From positions 1 to 22,389 of the forward strand of contig JAWLCQ010000068.1 of the NCBI GenBank assembly GCA_041687095.1: a stretch of 22,389 nt of DNA, in the 5' to 3' direction. The stretch is from JAWLCQ01 sp041687095. Lineage in GTDB: Bacteria > Planctomycetota > Phycisphaerae > SM23-33. The position numbers and the translations under genes were made by a program. A model generated the notes under the pieces. That model was not told the DNA's origin. It did no database searches and worked only from the letters and a program-made list of their open reading frames with translations. Shown piece by piece: positions 14,368 to 22,112 of the stretch. Positions within the stretch are counted from its first letter, which is position 1, and each line of letters opens with the position of its first letter.

Positions 14368-16446
14368 TCACGCCGCCTTCTCGCCCGTATCCTCCTCCCG
14401 GGGCTCTCGGGGCGTGGCGAGGTGGGGGGGGATGCGGCACTCGACGACGGTTCCGCCCTGGGGGGGCGAGTGGACCTGGAGCATGCCCCCCATCAGCGAG
14501 GCGCGGTAGGACATCGTCCGCAGGCCCATCCCCTCCTCCGGGCTCGCCCACTCCGGCAGGCCGACTCCGTCGTCCGCCACGGAGAGGACGGCGGCGTCGC
14601 TGGCCCGCTCGAGGCGGAGGAGGATCCGCGTGCCCCCGGAGTGCTTGACGGCGTTGTTCACGGCCTCGGAGGCGATGTGGTACAGCTGCGACGCCGCCCC
14701 CGCGTCCTCCACGTCCAGGGGCTCGGGGCAGACGAACTCGCAGTGGTGGCCGAAGACGTGGGTGGTGGTGTCGGCGAGGCGCTGGAGGGCGGTGATCAGC
14801 CCCCCGCCCGCGAGGTCGACGGGGTTGAGGGCGCGGGAGAGCCCGCGGGTCTGCTCGATGGTCTGGCGGACGATGTCGGTGATCCGCCGCATGCTCTCGC
14901 CCAGGGCGGGGCTCAGGTCCTGCACCTTCGGGGCGAGCGTCTGGAGGATCATGTGGACGCCCACGAGGTTGCCCTGGATGGTGTCGTGCAGGTCGCGGCC
15001 GAGGCGGCGGCGCTCGCGTTCGGCGGTTTCGATGAGTTCGCGTTCCACGCGGCGGCGCTCCTCCTGGGCGGTGAGGCGTTGGCGGACCTCGTCCTGCAGG
15101 TCGTCCAGGGCCTGCTGCAGGTCGGCGGTGCGGTCCTGGACGCGGCGTTCCAGGTCCTCGCGGGCGCTGCGGAGGTCCTTCTCCATGGCCTTGCGGTCGG
15201 TGATGTCGACGTTGACGGCGACGGCGCCGGTGAAGCCCCCGTCATCGCGGATGACCTTGGCGTAGTTCAGGATGGTCTTGATCTTCCCGTCGAAGCAGAG
15301 GATGTCCAACTCCTCGGGGCCCGCATCCTCCCCGTCGCGGATCGCCCGGGCCACCGCCCACTCCTCGGGGCGGAGCGGCTCGCACGTCTCGGGCCACCAC
15401 GCCTGGTACGCCCCGTACTCCTCCAGACGGTTCACCAGCGGCGTTTGCCCGCCCCAGATGACGCGGGCGGCGCGGTTGGCGTCGGTGATGCGGCCGGTGG
15501 CGTCGGCGATGAAGACCCCCACGGGCAGCGCGTCGAGGATCTCCCGCATCCGCCGCTCGCTGGCGGCGAGGGCGTGTTCGGCGCGTTTGCGTTCGGTGAT
15601 GTCGCGGAAGTACGCCACCAGCCCGTCGCGGTAGGGGAAGACGTAGATGTCGGCGGAGCGGCCCTCGACGAGCTTGGACTCGGACTCGATGTGTACGGGT
15701 ACGCGGTCGCGCATGGCGCGGCGGAGTTCGGAGGCGACCTCGCTCTCCCCGCCGTGCGCGCAAAGGTCCCACAGGACCTGTCCGAGGACCGCCTCCCGCG
15801 GGACGCCGTAGTAGTCCTCCGCCGCCTGATTCATCTCGCTGATCCGCCACTGGCTGTCCACGGCGAAGCGGCGGTCGGTGATGTGGCTCAGGATGTACTG
15901 CGTGTGCTCCCGCGCCTCCCGCAGGGCCGCCTCTTCCCGCTTTCGCAGCGTGATGTCCCGGTTCGATCCCCGCCAGCCGATCACCTGCCCCCCCGCATCG
16001 CACGCCAGCACGCACAGGTGGCCGATCCACCGCTCCTGCCCGTCCTTCCGCACGATGCGAAACTCGAAGGGCGTCAGCTCCGTGAGGGCGCACGCGGCCG
16101 GGGTCATGTGCTCGCGGACGGCGGGGCGATCGTCGGGATGCACGATCCGCAGCAGCAGGTCCTTGTCCTGCAGAAACTCCTCGCGGGTGTAGCCCGTGAT
16201 CCGCTCGCACGAGGGGGAGACGTAGAAGAACGTTCCGTCGAGCCCCTGGAAGTACGTCCAGTCGTGGGCGTGGTCGGCCATGAGGCGCAGCAGTTCGTGT
16301 TCGCCCTCGGCGCCGGCGAATCGCGCGCGGAGCGCGTCGGCCGATCCACTCGCCGGGGTCTCCGTCTCCCTGCTACGTTGGTTGTGCTGCATGGGGGAAG
16401 TCTTGGCGGTCCAAACCTGTTTCGATCCGTCGATACATGAAGGCAT
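14368..16446 (-). CDS. Multi-PAS sensor histidine kinase (NarL/DesK type, HisKA_3)
   Basis: The product is 692 residues, with ATG 16446 preceded by AGGAT 10 nt upstream; Met19 is a weaker alternative. There are three PAS/PAC units at about 48-175, 178-290 and 296-425, each ending in the usual SNRDITLRKRE, YFRDITERKRAE or VNVDITDRKAME signature. A coiled coil follows (about 420-475), then a HisKA_3 dimerisation domain with the phosphoacceptor His487 (RRRLGRDLHDTIQGNLVG). The C-terminal ATPase has an N box (HIASEAVNNAVKHSGG, about 590-605), a G box (DDGVGLP, 625-631) and GMGLRTMSYRASLMGG. There is no membrane helix, so it is a cytoplasmic sensor; no heme or flavin motif is evident. No response regulator is nearby, making it an orphan whose partner, probably a LuxR-type regulator, is elsewhere. 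Confidence 0.94.
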   Translation of the reverse strand: MPSCIDGSKQVWTAKTSPMQHNQRSRETETPASGSADALRARFAGAEGEHELLRLMADHAHDWTYFQGLDGTFFYVSPSCERITGYTREEFLQDKDLLLRIVHPDDRPAVREHMTPAACALTELTPFEFRIVRKDGQERWIGHLCVLACDAGGQVIGWRGSNRDITLRKREEAALREAREHTQYILSHITDRRFAVDSQWRISEMNQAAEDYYGVPREAVLGQVLWDLCAHGGESEVASELRRAMRDRVPVHIESESKLVEGRSADIYVFPYRDGLVAYFRDITERKRAEHALAASERRMREILDALPVGVFIADATGRITDANRAARVIWGGQTPLVNRLEEYGAYQAWWPETCEPLRPEEWAVARAIRDGEDAGPEELDILCFDGKIKTILNYAKVIRDDGGFTGAVAVNVDITDRKAMEKDLRSAREDLERRVQDRTADLQQALDDLQDEVRQRLTAQEERRRVERELIETAERERRRLGRDLHDTIQGNLVGVHMILQTLAPKVQDLSPALGESMRRITDIVRQTIEQTRGLSRALNPVDLAGGGLITALQRLADTTTHVFGHHCEFVCPEPLDVEDAGAASQLYHIASEAVNNAVKHSGGTRILLRLERASDAAVLSVADDGVGLPEWASPEEGMGLRTMSYRASLMGGMLQVHSPPQGGTVVECRIPPHLATPREPREEDTGEKAA

Positions 16447-16609
16447 GCGAATTCTATCCTGCTATTCCGACCTTTGTGGCCGCGTCAATGCAAAGCATGG
16501 GAAAATGGAGTACGCCCCTTAGCAGATGGCCGTACGTACCCTAGAGGGATTACCGTAGCAGCGGCCTGGCGGGCGCGCATGACAGCGCCCGCCGGTCCCG
16601 CAAGGGGGG
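16447..16609. other. Upstream region of the kinase with a 9-bp hairpin
   Basis: No gene is seen. GGCGGGCGC (16568-16576) and GCGCCCGCC (16585-16593) form a perfect stem with an eight-base loop. It is followed by GGTCCCGCAA and a G-run, just before the boundary motif of island B. It could lie in the leader of the kinase transcript or belong to the island. Confidence 0.5.
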
Positions 16610-17269
16610 GGCGGCAGGGCCTCGGTGTTCTGCACATCATCGGCGTGTATCCCCCCGCACAATGGATTCGGATCCGGACGGCCTCTTCGCCCCGTAGGGG
16701 CGAGGGAGGCTCCCCGCTGTTTCGTGTGGGTAGCCTTTGGGGGGCCAGCCCCCCAAGCCCCCCGGGATTTTGCGCTTTGGGGCCTTACGGCAGGCGTGGT
16801 CTTGGCGCATGGCATCGGTGTGCGGTGGCATGTTACCTATGACTCGCAAAGATGTTACGTCGTAGAGCCTCGGCCAAGTGGCCGCTCTCGTCGGGGCAGG
16901 CAATGGACTGACCGCCACCTCACGGGCGGCAGGCCACCTGGCCAAGGCCACCCACACCGAGTAGGGCTACCCACACGAAACAGCGAGGAGGCGCGAGGGA
17001 GAGTAGTCGGGGGCGCAGCGCAGCGGAGCCCCCGGTGCAGGCCCCGAAAGAGATAGAGCCCCGTAAGGGCGAGGGAGATGGAAGGCTGGACCTCGTGAGA
17101 ACCTTCCGCGGCTCCCTCGCCCCTCCGGGGCTCTGAAGCACGGAACCGCCTTCCGGGGGTTCCGCTGCGCTGCACCCCCGGCTATTGTCCCGCGCCCCTG
17201 TCGGGGCTTTCGGACCGACACCCGGAACGGTCGCCGAGACGTGTAGAACAACGAGGCGGCAGGGCCTCG
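16610..17269. repeat. Repeat island B, bracketed by the same inverted motif as island A
   Basis: The left boundary CTCGGTGTTCTGCACATCAT (from 16621) and the right boundary near 17232-17254 (reverse complement of CTCGTTGTTCTACACGTCTC) match the motif of island A in inverted orientation. GGCGGCAGGGCCTCG occurs as a direct repeat at both borders (16610-16624, 17255-17269). Inside is a perfect 21-bp inverted pair (16715-16735 with 16965-16985, beginning CGCTGTTTCG). Hairpins of the CCCCGTAGGGGCGAGGGAG type occur near 16690, 17061 and, inverted, 17113. No ORF here resembles a protein family. Confidence 0.75.
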
Positions 17270-17737
17270 ATTCCGGGCGTCCCGGTCGGGGCGCCCGAAG
17301 TTCCCTGTCCGCGCATAGTAGCGCCCCCCGGCCCCGAAAGGCCGGTGGGCGCGGAACGGCCCCGCGGGGGGGTCGGGGAGGGCGTAACTCACAATAGTTA
17401 CGGCGGGGCCGTTCGCAGGATGCTCTGCGTTTCTTATCGGGCGACCACCGCGCATCTTTATAGGGAAATCCCCTAAGACGCCCGGAATTCCGATTTCGCA
17501 TGCAAAAAGCCTGACGCTTCCTCCCGGTCCTGTGCAGACGGTTCGCTACGGAGACGTGCTCGGTTCCCCTTCGGGAGGGAGGCTCTGGCCCGCGGGGAGG
17601 CGGGGTTCGGTGGCGATGCCTTCAGACTCCGTCCACACCCGCGGTCCTCCGTCGCCGCCGCCGGTGGAGGCATGGGACGGTTGTCCGACACGGTAGTGGG
17701 GGCGGGGCAGGATTCGCGGATTGTGCAGTGGATTCAG
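17270..17737. other. Gene-free interval
   Basis: No gene is supported. Short GC-rich hairpins are present (for example GGCCCCGAAAGGCC near 17330). An AT-richer segment around 17395-17520 includes CTTTATAGGGAAATCCCCTA and GCATGCAAAAAGCCTGACGC. It may include leader or terminator elements, but none can be assigned with confidence. Confidence 0.4.
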
Positions 17738-17767
17738 TTGCTATTGCGAAGTGGGCGTAGATATAGT
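17738..17767 (+). promoter_or_regulatory. Candidate sigma-70 promoter of the RRM gene
   Basis: TTGCTA (17738-17743) and TATAGT (17762-17767) are separated by 18 bp in a locally AT-richer patch. Transcription from here would give a leader of about 165 nt before the RRM protein start, a length often seen for cold-inducible RNA-binding protein genes. Hairpin potential in the leader (GGATCCGTG...AGGATCC) is weak. Confidence 0.5.
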
Positions 17768-17938
17768 TTCTTCGTCCGGATTCGTCGACCGGGAACTGTG
17801 CGGGACCGAGAAGTTTCAGTCCGTGACCTTTCCCCTACGTGACGCTCCTGACTCCTGGGCGGGATAGCGCCCCTTTCAGACGGATCCGTGAAAGTGGCAG
17901 AACAGGATCCAAGGGCCCGTATAGAAGGAGAATCTTCA

Positions 17939-18304
17939 ATGGGCACCAAGCTGTACGTAGGGAATCTCGGGTATGACGTGGACGACGCCGACCTCCAGCA
18001 GCTCTTTGCGCAGCACGGGGCCGTGACCAGCGCGAGCGTCGTGATGGATCGCGATACCGGTCGCAGCAAGGGGTTCGGGTTCGTGGAGATGGCCAGCGAC
18101 GACGAGGCCCGTGCGGCCCGGGACGCGCTGAACGGCAAGGAGTACGGCGGGCGGTCGCTGAAGGTCGATGAGGCCCGTCCCCCGCAGCGGAGCGGTGGCG
18201 GCGGCGGCGGCCGGGGCGGCTACGGCGGCGGTGGTGGCGGCGGCGGTGGCCGCGGCGGCCGCGGCGGCTTCGGTGGCGGCGGCGGCGGGCGCGACCGCTA
18301 CTAG
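17939..18304 (+). CDS. Single-RRM glycine-rich RNA-binding protein
   Basis: The product is 121 residues. ATG 17939 has AAGGAG 8 nt upstream, so the in-frame upstream start at 17888 is rejected. One RRM covers residues 3-80, with RNP2 LYVGNL (5-10) and RNP1 KGFGFVEM (44-51); the aromatic RNA-stacking residues are present. The tail (85-121) is almost pure Gly with interspersed Arg, Tyr and Phe (RGG-like), matching the cyanobacterial/planctomycete cold-inducible Rbp class and eukaryotic GRP proteins. It probably acts as an RNA chaperone in the cytoplasm. The gene is monocistronic, with its own promoter candidate and a terminator directly downstream. Confidence 0.95.
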   Translation: MGTKLYVGNLGYDVDDADLQQLFAQHGAVTSASVVMDRDTGRSKGFGFVEMASDDEARAARDALNGKEYGGRSLKVDEARPPQRSGGGGGGRGGYGGGGGGGGGRGGRGGFGGGGGGRDRY

Positions 18305-18334
18305 GCCCCACGCTTCCTTCAAGTAACAGAACGA

Positions 18335-18376
18335 CAGGCCCCCGGACGGCGACGCCCGGGGGCCTGCTCTTGTATT
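18335..18376 (+). terminator. Intrinsic terminator of the RRM gene
   Basis: CAGGCCCCCGG and CCCGGGGGCCTG form a long stem around ACGGCGACG, followed by CTCTTGTATT. It is 30 bp after the RRM stop codon. The T-run is interrupted, but the stem is strong. Confidence 0.75.
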
Positions 18377-18442
18377 GTGGGGAAGAGGCGATCGGGCGTA
18401 GGGCCTCATACGCATCCCAAGTGATTCGTGCGCACCGTTGGT

Positions 18443-18482
18443 GTGCCGTGGTTGCTCCGCTTCGCTTCGCACCCCACGGCAC
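18443..18482. repeat. Hairpin downstream of the REP-associated transposase gene
   Basis: GTGCCGTGG (18443-18451) and CCACGGCAC (18474-18482) are perfectly complementary around TTGCTCCGCTTCGCTTCGCA. The loop resembles GTGGTTGCTTCGCTTCGCTG at about 7009. It lies 12 bp beyond the transposase stop codon and may be a terminator or a REP-like unit. Confidence 0.55.
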
Positions 18483-18494
18483 CCGCGAACGAAC

Positions 18495-19055
18495 TCAATG
18501 GGATGTGTACCAGGCGGGATAGGGGACGACGAAGGACCAGTGCTGCGGGGGCATTCCGGCGACGGTCGGGTTCATCTCGATATACTTCGCCGCCGCCCGC
18601 GCGGTGGGTTCGTCGTTGATGAACACCTTCCAACCCTTGTAGGTCCACGGGGTGGCGGCGCTTTGCAGACGCCGCGTCGCCGCTCCCTTCCACTGGTTCA
18701 TCAGGTACTCGATCCGGTGTCGCCCGCGCTCGACGAGCACGTGGACGTGATCGTTCATGACGGCGCATGCCCGCACCGTCAGGCCCAACCGCTGCGTCAC
18801 CTCCTCCATCGCCGCCGCCACGACAGGGCGGGTGCGGTCGTCGAGGAAGAAGGGCGGGCGCGACAATCGCGGGCTCGCCGCCGTCCAGAACCGCCGCAGC
18901 AGCGCCTTCGGCGGTTGAGGGTCCTGTCGCCCATATCGAATCTCCCCCAGCGCCTGCAGCTCGTCCCTGTACACCTTCACCGAGTACGATCCCCGCGGAT
19001 CGTTGGGCAGCCACGTCCCGTACGTGGTCCAGATCGCATGGTAGGCGATGATCAT
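18495..19055 (-). CDS. REP-associated tyrosine transposase (Y1/RAYT, IS200-like)
   Basis: The product is 186 residues. ATG 19055 follows AAAGGGG; a longer in-frame start at 19202 would run through the REP pair and is rejected. The HUH nuclease motif is His103-Val-His105 (VMNDHVHVLVE). The catalytic tyrosine is Tyr158 in AAKYIEMNP, the typical RAYT context. The N-terminus IIAYHAIWTTYGTWLPNDPRG is also characteristic of the family. Such enzymes cut and join single-stranded DNA at REP palindromes and are usually fixed single-copy genes rather than active insertion sequences. All catalytic residues are present. A perfect inverted REP pair lies 85 bp upstream. Confidence 0.93.
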   Translation of the reverse strand: MIIAYHAIWTTYGTWLPNDPRGSYSVKVYRDELQALGEIRYGRQDPQPPKALLRRFWTAASPRLSRPPFFLDDRTRPVVAAAMEEVTQRLGLTVRACAVMNDHVHVLVERGRHRIEYLMNQWKGAATRRLQSAATPWTYKGWKVFINDEPTARAAAKYIEMNPTVAGMPPQHWSFVVPYPAWYTSH

Positions 19056-19139
19056 CCCGCCCCTTTCTCTCTTCGCTGACGTGCTTCCATCCTGTGAACC
19101 CCCCTCAGGATACGTCATCGCACGATGGTCCGCTACCCG

Positions 19140-19263
19140 GTTTAGCGGCGGTCGGTACGACCGCCTCCCGTATCGCCCGCAGGGCGATTCCGGACTGACC
19201 ATCCACCCGGACCGGGGCGGACGTCGTCCACCCCGAGGGCGGTCGTACCGACCGCCGCTAAAC
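19140..19263. repeat. Inverted REP pair (BIME-like) upstream of the transposase
   Basis: A 26-bp sequence at 19140-19165, beginning GTTTAGCGGCGGTCGG, is repeated as its perfect reverse complement at 19238-19263. Each copy is itself a hairpin (GGCGGTCG, GTA, CGACCGCC). The 72 bp between them hold a further stem, ATCGCCCGCAGGGCGAT (about 19173-19189). A palindrome preceded by a short non-palindromic foot (GTTTAGC) is the layout recognised by RAYT proteins, so this is the likely cognate substrate. Confidence 0.85.
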
Positions 19264-19268
19264 GGATG

Positions 19269-19296
19269 CGCGTTGGTCCTCTACTGAACCAACGCG
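19269..19296. terminator. Hairpin after the sulfatase gene
   Basis: CGCGTTGGT (19269-19277) and ACCAACGCG (19288-19296) form a 9-bp perfect stem with a ten-base loop, 12 bp beyond the leftward sulfatase stop. There is no U-tract on the minus strand. It may be a terminator-like structure or a dispersed palindrome. Confidence 0.45.
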
Positions 19297-19308
19297 TTAG
19301 CGTTCGGA

Positions 19309-20694
19309 TCACGAGCGAGGTCTCGCGCTCTTCCACCCCTTCCGCAACTGCTCCGAGAGCGCCTTCACCACGTCCGCGTTCTCGGGCCGTTCGGCGGCGT
19401 TGACGTTTTCGTGGGGGTCGGCGGCGTGGTCGTAGAGTTCTCGCCCCTTCACCTCGCCCGTTCCGTACGCCTGCCACTCCGTGTAGCGGTAGCGGTCCGT
19501 CCGCATCGTGTACCCCATCACGTCGCGGCGGGGGTACTGGCTGAAGGCGGCGGGCTTCCAGGGGCGGCCGGGCTGGGAGAGCAGCGGGACCAGGCTCGTG
19601 CCCTCGCAGTGGGCGGGGACGTCGAGGCCGCACAGTTCGCACAGCGTGGGGTACATGTCCACGAACTCCACCAGGGATCCGCTCCGCATCGCCTTGCTCC
19701 GCGTCCCCGGGGTGGAGACGATCAGCGGGGCGCGGGCGTCGATCTCGAAGTTGGTGTGCTTGCACCACGACCCGTGCTCGCCCAGCTTCCACCCGTGGTC
19801 GCCCCAGAACACGATGGCGGTGTCGTCGCGGAGCCCCAGTTCCTCCAACGCCGTCAACACCCGCCCGAACTGGGCGTCCATGTAGCTCACGCACGCGCAG
19901 TAGCCCTGGATCAACTGCCGCGCCAGGGCCTCGGGGACCGGCCCGGTGTCGGGGATGTTGGAGTAGCCCCGCAGTTCCCCGAAGTCGGTGAGCGACCAGG
20001 GCGTGGCCCCCTCGGGGGCGAAGGGGTTCCCCGCCAGCGGCAGTTGCCGCGGGTCGTAGAGGTCCCAGTAGCGCGTGGGGGCGTTGAAGGGCAGGTGGGG
20101 CTTGTGGAACCCGACGGCCAGGAAGAACGGGCGGTCCTGCTTCGCGAGGTGCTGGAGTTGTCGGACGGCGGCGGCGGCGTCCTTCCCGTCGTGGTAGGCC
20201 TCGTCGTCGACGTCGGCGGACTCGAACGCCGGTCCGAGCCCGCGGCGGTTCCAGCCCTTCTCCGCCGCCTGGGCGTTGTAGGCGTTGACGGCGTCGATGG
20301 CCTCGTCGGTGAGGTAGCCCCGCCCCTTCCAGTCGCCCTTGGACTGGAACGGGCAGCGGGACCAGGCGTCGGCGTCGTCGTTTTTGTGGTGGTAGATCTT
20401 GCCGATGGAGATCGTGTCGTACCCGGCGTTCTTGAAGTGGCGGGGGAGGGTGAGGACGTCGGGGCAGGTCTCGGAGACGGGGTGGTCGAGGTCGTAGATC
20501 CCCGTCGAGTCGGGGCGCAGGCCGGTGAGGACGCTCGCGCGGGAGGGGGCGCAGATGGCCTGCTGGCAGTAGGCCCGCTCGAAGACGACCCCGTCGGCGG
20601 CGAGGGCGTCGATGTTGGGGCTCAGCACGTGGGGGACCCCGTAGCAGCCGAGTTCGCAGCGGAGGTCGTCGACGGCGACGAAGAGGACGTTCAT
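19309..20694 (-). CDS. Sulfatase, iduronate-2-sulfatase-like
   Basis: The product is 461 residues. ATG 20694 has AAGGA 7 nt upstream. The formylglycine motif is Cys48-Ala-Pro-Ser-Arg52 (ICAPSRASVLTGLRP), the cysteine type that needs oxidation by a formylglycine-generating enzyme. Other active-site elements are the metal-binding D9-D10 (VAVDD), FHKPHLPF (Lys198, His200) and GDHGWKLGEHG (Asp299, His300). The pattern matches the iduronate-2-sulfatase-like subgroup, which removes sulfate from sulfated sugars of polysaccharides. The start falls directly at the first core strand, MNVLFVAVDDLRCELGC, so no signal peptide is present. This is unusual and suggests a cytoplasmic enzyme acting on imported oligosaccharides. 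No sulfatase-maturase or glycosidase gene is in the window. Confidence 0.95.
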   Translation of the reverse strand: MNVLFVAVDDLRCELGCYGVPHVLSPNIDALAADGVVFERAYCQQAICAPSRASVLTGLRPDSTGIYDLDHPVSETCPDVLTLPRHFKNAGYDTISIGKIYHHKNDDADAWSRCPFQSKGDWKGRGYLTDEAIDAVNAYNAQAAEKGWNRRGLGPAFESADVDDEAYHDGKDAAAAVRQLQHLAKQDRPFFLAVGFHKPHLPFNAPTRYWDLYDPRQLPLAGNPFAPEGATPWSLTDFGELRGYSNIPDTGPVPEALARQLIQGYCACVSYMDAQFGRVLTALEELGLRDDTAIVFWGDHGWKLGEHGSWCKHTNFEIDARAPLIVSTPGTRSKAMRSGSLVEFVDMYPTLCELCGLDVPAHCEGTSLVPLLSQPGRPWKPAAFSQYPRRDVMGYTMRTDRYRYTEWQAYGTGEVKGRELYDHAADPHENVNAAERPENADVVKALSEQLRKGWKSARPRS

Positions 20695-20997
20695 GGGCGG
20701 TTCCTTTCGGTGAGCGCAGCGGGGAGTCCGCTCGCTGCCCAAGAATCTACGGAACCGCCGCCGCATTCGCAAACGCAAGGGACTGTGGACCGCATCTTCG
20801 AACATGCCGACACGCTGACGAAGTGAGCAATTTTTCCCCACCCCTTTCCGCACCGACCCGGGTTCGATACCGTATGATCCCTAGCACCAGGGCGCAACCG
20901 GGTCTGCTCGTTCGGGAGCGGATCCATCCACGGTGTTCCGCTCCCGGTGCCGAACGTTGACCGACGGTAGAAAGTTACCTCACGCAAGGAGACCCCT
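20695..20997. other. Divergent intergenic region between sulfatase and prolyl isomerase
   Basis: It should carry promoters for both flanking genes. TATGAT at 20873-20878 is a possible rightward -10 box, but no -35 at proper spacing is seen. No repeat or gene was recognised. The AAGGAG of the isomerase gene is at the right end. Confidence 0.4.
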
Positions 20998-21993
20998 GTG
21001 GAATACAGGACCGTGTTGACCGTGCTGTTCGCCCTGACGCTGCTGTTCGCCGCCCCGCTCTTCGCCGACGAGGCCGCCCCGGCCGCCCCCGCCGAGGCCC
21101 CGGCCGCCCCGGCTGCCCCCGCCGCCCCGGCCGCCGAGGCCCCCGCCACCGCCCCCGCCGATGCGGGCAAGGTCGCCGCGACCGTCGGGGAGCAGAAGAT
21201 CTACGCCCGCGAGCTGGACGAGGCGATGAAGGGCGCCCCCCCGGAGATGTCGGCCGACGAACTCGCCTCCGCCCGCAAGCGCGTCCTGGGCAAGCTCATC
21301 GAGCGCGCCCTCGTGCTGGCGCACCTCGACGCCCAGACCGTCACCGATGAGGAATTCGCCGCCTGGAAGACCAAGGTGGACGCCCAGATCAAGCAGGAGA
21401 TGCAGGGCATGTCCCTCGAGCAGCTCATGCAGATGCAGGGGCTCACCGACGAGATCCTCCGCCGGCAGTTCAAGATGGAGCGGTTCCAGGAGCGCGTCCT
21501 GAGCGAGGAGAACCTCAAGGCGTTCGTCAAGGACAGCCCCGTGAGCTACTTCGACGGGACCACCGTCCGCGCCAGCCACATCCTCATCGGCACGGAACTC
21601 CACGCCTCCCCCGCGGACCGCGCCGCCGCCCGTAAGAAGCTCGAAACCATCGCCGCCGAGATCCGCGAGGGCAAGATCGACTTCGCCGACGCCGCCCGCA
21701 AGCACTCCTCCTGCCCCTCCAAGGAGCAGGGCGGCGACCTCGACAGCTTCACCTACGACCGCATGGTCCCCGCCTTCGCCGCCAAGGCCTTCTCCATGAA
21801 GGTCGGGGACGTCAGCGACGTCGTCGAGACCCCCTTCGGGTTCCACCTGATCAAGGTCACCGACCGCACCGAGGGCAACGGCGAGGTCGGCCCGGCGGCC
21901 GAGATGATCGCCCGCCAGGTCCTGATGTCCAACGCCATGACCGAAGCCCTCGCCGCCGCCGCCGCCAAGCACCCCGTCAAGGTCATGGAGTAG
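20998..21993 (+). CDS. Exported parvulin-type peptidyl-prolyl isomerase (PpiC/SurA/PrsA-like)
   Basis: The product is 331 residues, starting at GTG 20998 with AAGGAG 7 nt upstream. The signal peptide (MEYRTVLTVLFALTLLFAAP, then LFA) is followed by an Ala/Pro linker (about 25-57). A SurA-N-like helical chaperone region covers about 58-180 (ATVGEQKIYARELDEAMK, LIERALVLAHLD). A rotamase domain covers about 188-290, with VRASHILIGTE, FADAARKHSSCPSKEQGGDL, PAFAAKAFSMKVGDVSDVV and TPFGFHLIKVTDR. These are the standard parvulin signatures. The protein would help fold exported proteins in the periplasm. It is divergent from the sulfatase and monocistronic; a repeat array starts 2 bp after the stop. 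Confidence 0.93.
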   Translation: MEYRTVLTVLFALTLLFAAPLFADEAAPAAPAEAPAAPAAPAAPAAEAPATAPADAGKVAATVGEQKIYARELDEAMKGAPPEMSADELASARKRVLGKLIERALVLAHLDAQTVTDEEFAAWKTKVDAQIKQEMQGMSLEQLMQMQGLTDEILRRQFKMERFQERVLSEENLKAFVKDSPVSYFDGTTVRASHILIGTELHASPADRAAARKKLETIAAEIREGKIDFADAARKHSSCPSKEQGGDLDSFTYDRMVPAFAAKAFSMKVGDVSDVVETPFGFHLIKVTDRTEGNGEVGPAAEMIARQVLMSNAMTEALAAAAAKHPVKVME

Positions 21994-21995
21994 GC

Positions 21996-22078
21996 GGTTA
22001 ACTGGTTGACTGGTTACCTGGTTGACTGGTTGACTGGTTGACTGGTTGACTGGGACCGCAGTTGGCGTCCGCCGCCTG
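21996..22078. repeat. Seven-unit GGTTGACT octamer tract with remnant of the 156-bp element
   Basis: Seven octamers run from 21996 to 22051: GGTTAACT, GGTTGACT, GGTTACCT, then four GGTTGACT. They are followed by GGGACCGCAGTTGGCGTCCG and CCGCCTGCC. This matches, in reverse, the right arm and centre of the 156-bp element (octamers, then GACTGGGACAGCAGTTTGCG). It is a solo, truncated arm in which three octamers have expanded to seven. Confidence 0.8.
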
Positions 22079-22112
22079 CCCCGGGCTGCCGCGGGTACGC
22101 TTTCACGTTTAA

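Noticed and set aside
14215..16440. Long rightward open frame (741 codons) opposite the histidine kinase
   Set aside because: It is antisense to a protein with full PAS, HisKA_3 and ATPase signatures. Such frames are expected at this GC content, and its translation is low-complexity Gly/Ala/Val/His-rich sequence.
16920..17501. Leftward 193-codon frame in island B
   Set aside because: It is built from hairpin repeats and matches the kind of spurious protein produced by such islands.
19411..20826. Rightward 471-codon frame opposite the sulfatase
   Set aside because: The sulfatase has CAPSR and metal-binding motifs; the opposite frame has none.
20861..20885. GGGTTCGATACC resembling a tRNA T-loop
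   Set aside because: The flanking bases do not form a T-stem, and no acceptor or anticodon arm fits nearby.
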